From assembly GCA_964247695.1 (NCBI GenBank), contig CAXTVI010000017.1:1-64000 (forward strand): a stretch of 64,000 nucleotides of DNA, written 5' to 3'. Below are positions 25,235-34,609 of the stretch, one piece after another. Each line of letters starts with the position of its first letter. Positions within the stretch are counted from its first letter, which is position 1. Origin of the DNA: Lichenicoccus sp964247695. Its GTDB lineage: Bacteria > Pseudomonadota > Alphaproteobacteria > Acetobacterales > Acetobacteraceae. A program made the position numbers and the translations under genes. The notes beneath the pieces were generated by a model. That model was not told where the DNA came from. It was given only the letters and a program-made list of their open reading frames with translations, and made no database searches.

Positions 25235-26743
25235 TCAGCCGGCGTTGCGTGAGTGCGGGGCAGGCGAGACCAGCCGGATATCGGTGGCACGGCCATCCGC
25301 GTGACCGGTCCGGCGCGGCGTGTAGGCGGTCGCGGCGCGATCCGGCCGCGGCGCGATCTGGCCTTCCTCGCCGATGCGGCCGAGCACGGAGACGAACGAC
25401 CGGCCCCACGCCAGCGCCGAGGTGTCGCGGATCGCCTCCCAGCAGGCATTCCACCGATCCTGCCGCTCCGGCCGGCTCATGCGCAGCGCGCTGTCAAGCG
25501 CATCCGCGATCTCGTCCGGATCGACCGGGTTGACCAGGATCGCTGCGCCGAGCTGGCGGGCGGCGCCGGCGAACTTGGACAGCACCAGCACGCCGGGATT
25601 CTCCGGGTCCTGGGCGGCGATGTATTCCTTGGCGACCAGGTTCATGCCGTCGCGCAACGGCGTCACCAGGCAGATGCGGGCCTCGCGCATGTAGCCCGCG
25701 ATCGCCTCGCGGGTGCTGCCGCGCGCCATCAGCCGCAGCGGCGTCCAGTCCGGGTCGCTGTAGGTGGAGTTGATCGCCCCGGCCTCGCGCTCGAGATCCT
25801 CGCGCAGGTCCTGGTAGGCGCCGACATCCTGCCGGCTCTCGGCGGCGATCTGCAGGAAGGTCGCATGCCGATGCCATTGCGGCCGCGTCTCGAGCAGGCG
25901 GCGGTAGCCGGACAACCGGTGCCGCAATCCCTTGGTCGGGTCCATGCGGTCAACGCCCAGGATCAGGCACTGCCCGTCCAGGCTGCGATGCAGCCGCTGC
26001 GTCTCGGGCGAGGCAAAGGCCTGCTCGGCCATCTGCGCGAACTCAGCCGGCTCGATCTCGACCGGGAACACGCCGACCCGGATTTGCCGGTTGCCGAGCT
26101 GCAGCCCGCCGCCGGCCATGCGCGCGGCTCCTGCGATGCGCTGCGCGGAGGCGGCGAAGTTCTCGGCGTCGTTCGAGGTCTGGAACCCGAGCAGGTCGGC
26201 GGCGAGCAGGTCGCGGATGAACAAAGCCGCCTCGGGGATGCTGCCAAGCATGTCGGGCGAGGGGAACGGCGTGTGCAGGAAGAAGCCGATGGGAGCCGCC
26301 ACGTTGCGGCTGCGCATCGCGCTGGCCAGGGCGAGCAGATGGTAGTCATGGATCCAGACGGTGTCGCCCGGTCGCAGCATCGGCACCAGAACGTCTGCGA
26401 AACGCTCGTTGACGCCGCGATAGGCCTGCAGGCTGCGCCGGTCGAAATGCATCTGCTCCGGCAGCGAATGCAGCAGCGGCCACAGCGTCGCGTTGGAGAA
26501 CCGGTTGTAATAGAGCTCGAGTTCGTCCGGCGTCAGGTCGATGGTGGCGTATTCGACATTGTCGTGCTGCACCAGCTGCGGCTTCGTGACCGACGCCGCC
26601 TCCATCGTGGTGGCGCCGCTCCAGCCGAACCACAGGCCGCCCTGGCGCTCCATCAGAGCATTCAGCGCCACGGCCAGGCCGCCAGCCTTTGACTCGCCGG
26701 TCGGGATCGAGACCCGGTTCGAGATCACCACCAGCCTGCTCAT
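25235..26743 (-). CDS. otsA: Trehalose-6-phosphate synthase OtsA
   Basis: GT20 glycosyltransferase of 502 residues that makes trehalose 6-phosphate from a nucleotide-glucose and glucose 6-phosphate. Motifs: LVVISNRVSIPTGESKAGGL, WIHDYHLLALASAMR, IGFFLHTPFPSPDML, ILGVDRMDPTKGLRHRLSGY, and the C-terminal LRDGMNLVAKEYIAAQDPEN. A GGGAGG site precedes the ATG. No otsB phosphatase gene is in the window. It is the last gene of the glgE-treS/mak-glgB-malQ-otsA cluster, 146 bases after malQ, and may have its own promoter. Confidence 0.96.
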   Translation of the reverse strand: MSRLVVISNRVSIPTGESKAGGLAVALNALMERQGGLWFGWSGATTMEAASVTKPQLVQHDNVEYATIDLTPDELELYYNRFSNATLWPLLHSLPEQMHFDRRSLQAYRGVNERFADVLVPMLRPGDTVWIHDYHLLALASAMRSRNVAAPIGFFLHTPFPSPDMLGSIPEAALFIRDLLAADLLGFQTSNDAENFAASAQRIAGAARMAGGGLQLGNRQIRVGVFPVEIEPAEFAQMAEQAFASPETQRLHRSLDGQCLILGVDRMDPTKGLRHRLSGYRRLLETRPQWHRHATFLQIAAESRQDVGAYQDLREDLEREAGAINSTYSDPDWTPLRLMARGSTREAIAGYMREARICLVTPLRDGMNLVAKEYIAAQDPENPGVLVLSKFAGAARQLGAAILVNPVDPDEIADALDSALRMSRPERQDRWNACWEAIRDTSALAWGRSFVSVLGRIGEEGQIAPRPDRAATAYTPRRTGHADGRATDIRLVSPAPHSRNAG

Positions 26744-26889
26744 CCGCGACCCTCCCGCCACCGGACGTTCTTCGCCCGAGCCCCGGCGCGCTCTCCGGGA
26801 CATGAACAAGATGTAGGCTTGGATCGTGTCGAAATCACGCAGGTGCCGGAAAATTGCGCGCCCGGATCGGTCACGTTTCCGCCGCCGCT

Positions 26890-28923
26890 TCAGGTCCGGC
26901 GGGCGCTGTCGAGCGCGGCGAGCCTGGCACCGACCTGGGGCGGTGCGAGCACCTCGCCCACCGGACGTGTAAGCCGGCGTCGCCAGTTCGGATGCTCGTC
27001 GAGCGTCCCTGGCATGTTCGGCTGCTCCTGCAGGCCGAGAGCATCCTCGACCGGGATCATCACGATCTCGCAGGCAGCGCGTCCGACATGCGCGATCGCC
27101 GCATCCACGAACGCGCCGGCCTGCGTGGATGCCGGCTGTTCGCCGCCGGCGGCGCCGCTCTCGCGCATTGCCCGCCAGATCTGGCCGCGCTCCTCGTCAC
27201 GCACGCGCTGCTCCTCCGCCACCTTGTCGGCGTCGGTGCCGAGCAGTCGCGCTCGCTCCTCGATGTCGTGGCCGGACCACCAGCCCGCCACTGGCGGCAA
27301 GTCGTGCGTGCTGGTCATGGCGCTCGCCTGGCGCGTCCAGTGCCGCGGCGACTTGAACCCCTGCTCGTCGTGTTCGAACATCAGGATGCGCATGCCGTCG
27401 ATGCCGGCATCCTGCAGGCGCCCCTGGAAGCCCTCGGGAACGGTGCCGAGGTCCTCGGCGAGTACGATCGCCCGGTTGCGCTGGCTCTCGAGCGCGATCA
27501 AGCGGCGCAGGTCCTGCTCGGGGAAGGCGAGGTAGCTGCCATGGTCGGCGGTCCTGCCTTCGGGGATCACCCACAGCCGGGCGATCCCCATGCCGTGGTC
27601 GATGCGTACGCCGCCGGCATGCTTCATCGCGCCGCGAAGCATCTCGATGAAGCCGCGATAACCGTTCTGGCGCAGGCCGCGCGCCGAAAAGGCGGTGATG
27701 CCCCAGTTCTGCCCCTTGATCTGCAGCAGGTCGGGGGGCGCGCCCACGGTGAGGCCGCGCAGGGTCTCGCCCTGCCGGCTCCAGCAATGGCTGCCGCCGG
27801 AATCCGTGCCGACGGCCAGATCCGAGATCAGGCCGATCGCCATGCCGGACTCTCTTGCCGCCTGCTGGGCGGCGGCAAGCTCGCGATCGGCGCGATACTG
27901 CAGCCAGGCGTGGAAGCCAATCGCGTCCGCATGGCTCGCGCGAAACCCGGCGATGCCGGGCGCATCCAGCGAGGCGAACTCGGCCGGCCAGTCGCGCCAG
28001 TGCCAGAGGCTGCGATCGCCGCCCCAGATCTCGGCATGCAGCGCCTCGAACAGCGCATGCGCTTCCGCCGCGTCGCCGGCCTGCGCGCGCCATGCAATGT
28101 AGCCGGCCTCGCCGCGCCCGCCGGCTTCATAGCTCCGGCGCAGCCGCGCCAGACGGTCGCGGGCCACGTCCGGCCAGTCCACCAAATCCAGTGCTTCGAG
28201 GCGATGCGCCTCCTCGCCGGGATCGTCCGCCGCGACATGCAGGACGTTGAGCATGATACGGCTAGAGGGGGCATAGGGACTGAACCGGTCGGGATCGGCC
28301 GAGAACTGCGCGTGTACCGGGCTGATCGCCAGGGCGTTCGCGCCATGCGCCGCGCTTTCGCGCGCGAAATCCGCCAGGGCCGCGTAGTCGCCGAGGCCGC
28401 CATCCCCCGGCCGCCGCAGCGAATAGAGCTGCAGGGCGATGCCCCAGGCGCGGGCTCCGTCACGTCCGAGCGCGTCGGACACCGAAAAGCATCGATCGGG
28501 CGCCACTGCCAGGCAAACCGAGCGGTCCGGCAGTTCGAGCCGGTGGTAGCCCGGTATTCGGGGGGCATCCATGCTGCTGCCGAGAATGAGGTCGGGCTCC
28601 AGGCGTCCGTCGAGGGTCTCGCCGCTCTCGAGGATCAGCCGGTACTCGCAGGCCTCGAGCGGCAGGCTGATCCGCTCGCCGCAGGCCGCCGTGATCAACG
28701 GCGGCAGTTCCAGCAACTCACGGTCCAGCTGCCGGATCCGTTCGGCAGCGCTGGTGCCCGCTTCGATACCAACGCCAATCGCAGCCAGGATGAGGCGCAG
28801 ATCCTCGGGCGCGACCGCGTGGCTCTTGCCGAAGATGTCGTGCCACTGCGTGGCGACTCCGGCCTGCGCGCAGAGACGCCTCAGCTCCGCATCGGCGCCA
28901 TCCTCCATATGCGGCTCATCCAT
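26890..28923 (-). CDS. malQ: 4-alpha-glucanotransferase (amylomaltase)
   Basis: GH77 enzyme of 677 residues that transfers alpha-1,4-glucan segments between maltodextrins. The catalytic domain begins near WGIALQLYSLRRPGDGGLGD and has the nucleophile loop GVRIDHGMGIARLWVIPEG, the acid/base AIVLAEDLGTVPEGF and the stabilising STHDLPPVAGWW. An N-terminal MalQ-N-like beta module (residues 20-150) precedes it. ATG 28923 was chosen over TTG 28941, for which no ribosome site is visible. It starts 24 bases after glgB in the trehalose/glucan cluster. Confidence 0.94.
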   Translation of the reverse strand: MDEPHMEDGADAELRRLCAQAGVATQWHDIFGKSHAVAPEDLRLILAAIGVGIEAGTSAAERIRQLDRELLELPPLITAACGERISLPLEACEYRLILESGETLDGRLEPDLILGSSMDAPRIPGYHRLELPDRSVCLAVAPDRCFSVSDALGRDGARAWGIALQLYSLRRPGDGGLGDYAALADFARESAAHGANALAISPVHAQFSADPDRFSPYAPSSRIMLNVLHVAADDPGEEAHRLEALDLVDWPDVARDRLARLRRSYEAGGRGEAGYIAWRAQAGDAAEAHALFEALHAEIWGGDRSLWHWRDWPAEFASLDAPGIAGFRASHADAIGFHAWLQYRADRELAAAQQAARESGMAIGLISDLAVGTDSGGSHCWSRQGETLRGLTVGAPPDLLQIKGQNWGITAFSARGLRQNGYRGFIEMLRGAMKHAGGVRIDHGMGIARLWVIPEGRTADHGSYLAFPEQDLRRLIALESQRNRAIVLAEDLGTVPEGFQGRLQDAGIDGMRILMFEHDEQGFKSPRHWTRQASAMTSTHDLPPVAGWWSGHDIEERARLLGTDADKVAEEQRVRDEERGQIWRAMRESGAAGGEQPASTQAGAFVDAAIAHVGRAACEIVMIPVEDALGLQEQPNMPGTLDEHPNWRRRLTRPVGEVLAPPQVGARLAALDSARRT

Positions 28924-28947
28924 ACCGTGTGCAGGCTCCAATCGCGT

Positions 28948-31185
28948 TCAGGACGGTGTCAGAATGATGGTGGCCAGCGGCGGCAGCGTGACCTTGAGCC
29001 AGGCCGGCTGTCCATGCGAGTCGCCAGGGTGCGCCTCGACGCCGCCGCCGTTGCCGACGTTGGAGCCGCCATAGCGCGAGCTGTCGGTGTTGAGCACCTC
29101 CTGCCAGTGCCCGGTCTGCGACACGCCGAGCTGGTAGTCGTGGCGCGGCACCGGGGTGAAGTTGCACACCACCAGCACCGGCGGCTGGCCCCAATGGCCA
29201 AAGCGCAGCCAGGCATAGACGCTCTGGTCGGCATCGTGCAGCGCCACCCAGCGGAAACCGTCATGGTCGCAATCGCGCGCATGCAGCGCCGGCGTGTTGA
29301 CGTAGAGCCGGTTGAGATCGCCGATGAGCAGCTGCACGCCGCGATACATCGGGTTGTCGAGCTGCCACCAGGACAGGCCGGTATCGTGGTTCCACTCGGC
29401 TTCCTGGGCGATCTCGCTGCCCATGAACAGCAGCTTCTTGCCGGGATGCGTCCACATGAAGCCATAGTACGCGCGCAGGTTGGCGAAGCGCTGCCACCAG
29501 TCGCCCGGCATCTTGCCGATCATCGAGCCTTTTCCGTACACTACCTCGTCGTGCGAGATCGGCAGGACGAACTTCTCGGAGAAGGCATAGACCAGGCCGA
29601 ACGAGATCTCGCCGTGATGCCAGCGACGATAGACCGGCTGCTCCTCGATGTAATGCAGGGTGTCGTGCATCCACCCCATGTTCCACTTGTAGTCGAACCC
29701 CAACCCGCCCTCGTCGGCGGAGCGGCTCACGCCCGGGAACGAGGTGCTCTCCTCGGCAATCAGGATCGCGCCCGGCACGTCTTCGCGCACCACACGGCTC
29801 AGGTCCTGCAGGAAGGCGATCGATTCCAGGTTCTCGCGGCCGCCATACCGGTTCGGCACCCACTCGCCTTCCTTGCGCGAGTAGTCGCGGTACAGCATCG
29901 ACGCGACCGCATCGACACGCAGCCCGTCGACATGGAAATGCCGCAGCCAGAACAGGCCGCTGGCAATCATGAAGCCGCGCACCTCGTTGCGGCCGAGATT
30001 GTAGATGTAGGTGTTCCAGTCCTGGTGGTAGCCCTCGAACGGGTTGCCATGCTCGTACAGCGGCGTGCCGTCGAAGCGGGCGAGGCCATGCGCGTCGGTC
30101 GGGAAATGCGCCGGCACCCAGTCGAGCAGCACGCCGAGATTGGCCGCGTGGCAGCGATCGATGAAGCGGGCGAACTGCTCGGGCGAGCCGAGCCGAGCGG
30201 TCGGCGCGAACTGGCTGACCGTCTGGTAGCCCCAGGAGCCGCCGAACGGGTGCTCCATGATCGGCATCAGCTCGACATGGGTGAAGCCGAGCTCGGTCAA
30301 ATACGGGATCAGCCGGTCGCCGAGCGTGTCCCAGGTCGGATAGCCGCCGTCGTGGGGCATCCACGACATGGCGTGCATCTCGTAGATCGACATCGGCGCA
30401 TCCGGCGCCTGCCGCGCGGCGCGTTCGCGCATCCAGGTCTCATCGGTCCAGACGAAATGCGGATCGTCGACCTTGGACGCGGTCTGCGGCGGCACCTCGG
30501 TCGCCCAGGCCACCGGATCGGCCCGCCAGGGCAGCACGTCGCCATGCGGCCCGACGATCTCGTACTTGTAGAGTGCACCGGCGCCGACGCGCGGGACGAA
30601 CAACTCCCACACGCCGGCCGACGGACGCAGCCGCATCGGGTTGCGGCGGCCGTCCCAGTGGTTGAACGAGCCGACCACCGAGACGCGCTGCGCGTTCGGC
30701 GCCCAGACCGCAAAACGCGTGCCGCGGACGCCGTCGACCTCGACCACATGCGCACCCAGGATGGTACCAAGATCGCGATGCCGGCCCTCGGAAATCAGGT
30801 AGATGTCAAGCTCGCCCAGCAGCAGCCCGAAGCTGTACGGGTCCTCGGTCTCGACCACCATCTCGCCGCCGGCGCCGTCGGCGACGTGGCTGCGCAGCAG
30901 GTACGGTTGCGCGGACGTCACCGGCCCTGACCACAGGCCGTCGGAGTGGATGCGGGTGAGTTCGCCGAGCACCGCCCCGCTCACCCGATCGACCACCTGC
31001 ATGCGGTTCGCCTCGGGCAGGAAGGCGCGGACAACGGCGCCATCGGCAGACATATGCGGTCCGAGCAGGGAAAACGGGTCGCCGTGCCGCGCGCGGACAA
31101 AGCTGTCGATGGCGCCGGGATGCGGCAGGTGCTCGGAAATATGCGGGGAATGGGTCGCACCGAGGTGCGCGATGTGCTCAGCCAT
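28948..31185 (-). CDS. glgB: 1,4-alpha-glucan branching enzyme GlgB
   Basis: GH13 (subfamily 9) enzyme of 745 residues that introduces alpha-1,6 branches. Domain order: N1 module with ARHGDPFSLLGPHM, CBM48 (TRFAVWAPNAQRVSVVGSFN), then the catalytic barrel with VELMPIMEHPFGGSWGYQ, nucleophile HVDGLRVDAVASMLYRDYSR, acid AILIAEESTSFPGV and LPISHDEVVYGKGSM. The C-terminal beta domain ends in WLKVTLPPLATIILTPS. Its ATG lies inside the end of the treS-mak gene (8-base overlap), so translation is coupled. Confidence 0.97.
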   Translation of the reverse strand: MAEHIAHLGATHSPHISEHLPHPGAIDSFVRARHGDPFSLLGPHMSADGAVVRAFLPEANRMQVVDRVSGAVLGELTRIHSDGLWSGPVTSAQPYLLRSHVADGAGGEMVVETEDPYSFGLLLGELDIYLISEGRHRDLGTILGAHVVEVDGVRGTRFAVWAPNAQRVSVVGSFNHWDGRRNPMRLRPSAGVWELFVPRVGAGALYKYEIVGPHGDVLPWRADPVAWATEVPPQTASKVDDPHFVWTDETWMRERAARQAPDAPMSIYEMHAMSWMPHDGGYPTWDTLGDRLIPYLTELGFTHVELMPIMEHPFGGSWGYQTVSQFAPTARLGSPEQFARFIDRCHAANLGVLLDWVPAHFPTDAHGLARFDGTPLYEHGNPFEGYHQDWNTYIYNLGRNEVRGFMIASGLFWLRHFHVDGLRVDAVASMLYRDYSRKEGEWVPNRYGGRENLESIAFLQDLSRVVREDVPGAILIAEESTSFPGVSRSADEGGLGFDYKWNMGWMHDTLHYIEEQPVYRRWHHGEISFGLVYAFSEKFVLPISHDEVVYGKGSMIGKMPGDWWQRFANLRAYYGFMWTHPGKKLLFMGSEIAQEAEWNHDTGLSWWQLDNPMYRGVQLLIGDLNRLYVNTPALHARDCDHDGFRWVALHDADQSVYAWLRFGHWGQPPVLVVCNFTPVPRHDYQLGVSQTGHWQEVLNTDSSRYGGSNVGNGGGVEAHPGDSHGQPAWLKVTLPPLATIILTPS

Positions 31186-34100
31186 GATGGTTCGAACCAT
31201 TCTCCAACAGCCGGGTTGCGATCCGATCGAAGCCGGCGAGCGGGATCGTGATCCAGTGCGGCCGGTTGTCGGCCTCGTAGCGGATCTCGTAGGCGGCCTT
31301 CTCCAGCAGGAACAGGTCGAGGATCGCGGCCTCGGCATCGCGCTTCACCCAGCGGTTCGGCGTCGCCTCCAGCACCTCGCGATAGGCGCCCAGGAAGTCG
31401 TTGCCGGCATTCCGGCGGAAACGGTCCAGCAGCCTCGCATAGCGCTCGTTGGTGCCCCCGGTGCCGCTGTCCAGCCGGGACGAGGCGGTGGCACCCGCAT
31501 AGTCGAACGACCGCAGCATGCCCGCCACGTCGCGCAGCGGCGAGGAGTGCGCGCGGCGCTGCTCCATCGACTTCGCGGGCTCGCCCTCGAAATCGATCAG
31601 GTAGGCGTCGCCGCCAACCACCAGCACCTGTCCCAGATGGAAGTCGCCATGCACGCGGGTGCGCAGGCTGCCGGCACCGCGGGCGGCCAGCGACCGCACC
31701 AGCGTCTCGATCGCGTCACGCCGGTCGATCACGCGATGCGCCAGCTCGATCGTGTCGGCATCGAGATCCCCGCGCCCGAGGGCCGCCTGCAGCGAGGCGA
31801 TGGCGCCGTCGATCTGCTCCAGCGTACCGCTGGCCCACTCGTGCAGATCGGCCTCGTTCACCACCTCGGGCTTGAACGCCGGATCGTCGGTGGGGGCAGC
31901 GAACACCTCGTGCAGCTGCGCCAGCCGGCGTCCGAGGGCGGAGGCGAAGCTCGCATAATTCGCGTACGCATCCTCGTGCGCCGGATCGTCGGTATCCGAG
32001 ATGCTGTCGTCGGCGGCACGTGCCAGGAAGTCCAGCGTCCAGCCCCAGCCGTCGCCCTGGTTGCGCACGAAGCCCTGCACCAGCACCAGCGTGTTGCGCG
32101 TGCCGTCATCGTCGATGCGCGTCACCTCGCCGAACAGCGGCGGCGTGTTGGCATAGCCGCGCTCGGTCAGGTAGCGGCTGATCTCGGCCTCCGGATGCAC
32201 GCCGGAGACCACCTTGCGCACGATCTTGAGCACCAGCAGGTCGTCGATGATCTGCGAGCTGTTCGACTGCTCCGCCGACAGCCTGCGTATCCCGAGGGAC
32301 TCCGGCAGCTCGATGTCGGCGAACCTGTCGGTCTGGCTGAAATGCAGGGAGCCCCCCTCGATGCGCAGCACCTCGTTGTTGCGGATGCGGTTGAGGGTCG
32401 AGCGAGTGAAATCATCCGCGGTGAAGCCGTCCGTGATGAACCCGACCAGCGCGCCGCGCCGCACCCGGCTCAGCGCGAGCTGGGCGGCCAGCGGAATGCA
32501 GGTCGCCTCGTCGACCGCGCTCAGCGGCAGGCAGTAGCGTTCCGTGCGGTCGCCGACGCGGACCTCGATCTCGCTCAGCAGCGAACGGTTGTCGCGGCCG
32601 GGCTGCAGCGGCACCAGGTAGGCGAAGCGGATCGCGCCCAGGCGCTCGGACTTCGACGAGAACCAGCGCCGCTTCGGAAGGTATTCCGGCAGCACCTCGC
32701 GCTCGAGCAGGTGGCGGGCGGCGGGTGCTCCGAGTTCGCTGAGGTCGTTGCGCACCACGATGGTTGAGAACTCCGGCAGCGGCGTCGGCGCCGGCGTGTG
32801 CCAGGACGGCAGCGCCCGCTCGGAGGCCAGCAGGAACCAGTAGAACCCGTACGGCGGCAGGGTCAGCAGGTAAGTGAGCTGTCCGACCGGCGGAAAGGCG
32901 GAGCCCCCGACGATGTCGACCGGCACCCGGCCGGCGAATTCCGCAAGGTCGAGCTCGACCGCCTGCGCCGCGCGCGACAGGTTGCTCACGCACAGGATGG
33001 TCTCGTCGATGCCGTCCTCGTCGTTATATTCACGCAGATAGGCCAGCACCTTGCGGTTGCCGGGATACAGGAAGCGCTGGCTGCCGCGTCCGAAGGCCTG
33101 GTGCGTCTTGCGCACCGTCAGCATGCGACGAGTCCAGTTCAGCATGGAATGCGGGTCGCCGGTCTGCGCCTCCACGTTCACCGCCTGGAAGCCGTAGATC
33201 GGGTCCATGATCGGCGGCAGCACGAGGCCGGCCGGATCGGCGCGCGAGAAGCCACCGTTGCGGTCCACCGACCACTGCATCGGCGTGCGCACGCCGTCAC
33301 GGTCGCCGAGATAGATGTTGTCGCCCATGCCAATCTCGTCGCCGTAATAGATCACCGGCGTTCCGGGCATCGACAACAGCAGGCCGTTCATCAACTCGAT
33401 GCGCCGGCGATCGCGCTGCATCAACGGGGACAGCCGGCGCCGGATGCCGAGATTGATCCGCGCCCGCTTGTCGCTGGCATAGGTCTCCCAGAGATAGTCA
33501 CGTTCGGACGACGTCACCATCTCCAGCGTGAGCTCGTCATGGTTGCGTAGGAACACCGCCCACTGGCAGGTGGCCGGGATCTCCGGGGTCTGCCGCATGA
33601 TGTCGGTGATCGGGAACCGGTCCTCACGCGCGATCGCCATGTACATCCGCGGCATCAGCGGAAAATGGAACGACATGTGGCATTCGTCGCCGTCGCCGAA
33701 ATAGACCTGCGCATCCTCCGGCCACTGGTTGGCTTCCGCCAGCAGCATGCGGCCGGGCGCGTAGCTGTCGATCTCGGTGCGTATCTTCTTGATGATCGCG
33801 TGCGTCTCTGGAAGGTTCTCGTTGTTGGTGCCCTCGCGCTCGACGAGATACGGCACCGCATCGAGCCTCAGGCCGTCGACGCCAAGGTCGAGCCAGAAGC
33901 GCATCACCGAGAGCACCTCCTCCAGCACCTTCGGATTGTCGAAGTTGAGATCCGGCTGGTGGCTATAGAACCGGTGCCAGTAATAGGCGCTCGCCTCCTC
34001 GTCCCAGGTCCAGTTCGACTTCTCGGTGTCGACAAAGATGATGCGGGTGCCGTCGTACTTCTCGTCGGTGTCCGACCAGACGTAGAAGTCGCGCTCCGGA

Positions 34101-34546
34101 GAGCCGGCCGGCGCCCGGCGCGCGCGCTGGAACCAGGAATGCTGGTCGGAGGTATGGTTGATGACCAGTTCGGTGATGACGCGCAGGCCGCGCTCGTGGG
34201 CCGCGGCGACGAAGGTGCGCAGGTCGTTGATGCTGCCGTAATCAGGGTGCACCCCGCGATAGTCGGAGATGTCGTAGCCGTCGTCGCGTCGCGGCGAGGG
34301 ATAGAACGGCAGCATCCAGACCGCAGTGACACCCAGGTCGGCAATGTAGTCCAGCTTCTGCAGCAGGCCCGCGAAGTCGCCGACTCCGTCATTGTTTCCG
34401 TCAAAGAACGACTTGAGATGGATCTGATAGATGATCGCATCCTTGAACCAGAGCGGATCCGCGATCGGCGCCAGCGAGATGGTCTTGGGCCCGACAGGCC
34501 GGGCTTCCGCAGAATGGACAGGGTTCGGCGCGGTTTCGATGCTCAT
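31178..34546 (-). CDS. treS: Trehalose synthase-maltokinase fusion (TreS-Mak/Pep2)
   Basis: A 1122-residue fusion. Residues 1-560 are GH13 trehalose synthase, which interconverts trehalose and maltose: WFKDAIIYQIHLKSFFDGNN, DGLRLDAVPYLVEREG (nucleophile Asp), RMLLAEANQWPEDAQVYF (acid Glu) and FLRNHDELTLEMV. From about residue 590 the maltokinase follows: LPEYLPKRRWFSSKSERLG, LVLKIVRKVVSGVHPE, and the kinase motifs LRTRVHGDFHLGQVLVVG and AYLIDFEGEPAKSMEQRR. Together they turn trehalose into maltose 1-phosphate, the substrate of GlgE encoded just upstream. Fusions of this kind are known in proteobacteria and actinobacteria. Confidence 0.96.
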   Translation of the reverse strand: MSIETAPNPVHSAEARPVGPKTISLAPIADPLWFKDAIIYQIHLKSFFDGNNDGVGDFAGLLQKLDYIADLGVTAVWMLPFYPSPRRDDGYDISDYRGVHPDYGSINDLRTFVAAAHERGLRVITELVINHTSDQHSWFQRARRAPAGSPERDFYVWSDTDEKYDGTRIIFVDTEKSNWTWDEEASAYYWHRFYSHQPDLNFDNPKVLEEVLSVMRFWLDLGVDGLRLDAVPYLVEREGTNNENLPETHAIIKKIRTEIDSYAPGRMLLAEANQWPEDAQVYFGDGDECHMSFHFPLMPRMYMAIAREDRFPITDIMRQTPEIPATCQWAVFLRNHDELTLEMVTSSERDYLWETYASDKRARINLGIRRRLSPLMQRDRRRIELMNGLLLSMPGTPVIYYGDEIGMGDNIYLGDRDGVRTPMQWSVDRNGGFSRADPAGLVLPPIMDPIYGFQAVNVEAQTGDPHSMLNWTRRMLTVRKTHQAFGRGSQRFLYPGNRKVLAYLREYNDEDGIDETILCVSNLSRAAQAVELDLAEFAGRVPVDIVGGSAFPPVGQLTYLLTLPPYGFYWFLLASERALPSWHTPAPTPLPEFSTIVVRNDLSELGAPAARHLLEREVLPEYLPKRRWFSSKSERLGAIRFAYLVPLQPGRDNRSLLSEIEVRVGDRTERYCLPLSAVDEATCIPLAAQLALSRVRRGALVGFITDGFTADDFTRSTLNRIRNNEVLRIEGGSLHFSQTDRFADIELPESLGIRRLSAEQSNSSQIIDDLLVLKIVRKVVSGVHPEAEISRYLTERGYANTPPLFGEVTRIDDDGTRNTLVLVQGFVRNQGDGWGWTLDFLARAADDSISDTDDPAHEDAYANYASFASALGRRLAQLHEVFAAPTDDPAFKPEVVNEADLHEWASGTLEQIDGAIASLQAALGRGDLDADTIELAHRVIDRRDAIETLVRSLAARGAGSLRTRVHGDFHLGQVLVVGGDAYLIDFEGEPAKSMEQRRAHSSPLRDVAGMLRSFDYAGATASSRLDSGTGGTNERYARLLDRFRRNAGNDFLGAYREVLEATPNRWVKRDAEAAILDLFLLEKAAYEIRYEADNRPHWITIPLAGFDRIATRLLENGSNHHG

Positions 34547-34609
34547 AGTCTGGGACGGCCTTGCACGAGGTGCTGCGATGGGTTGTCGAGGCTCAGGAAA
34601 CGGGGAGGC

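Noticed and set aside
26854..30930. A 1358-codon open frame on the plus strand
   Set aside because: It is antisense to malQ and glgB, whose catalytic motifs are complete. Its product is low-complexity (Arg/Ala/Val/His) without domains; high GC at third positions keeps it open.
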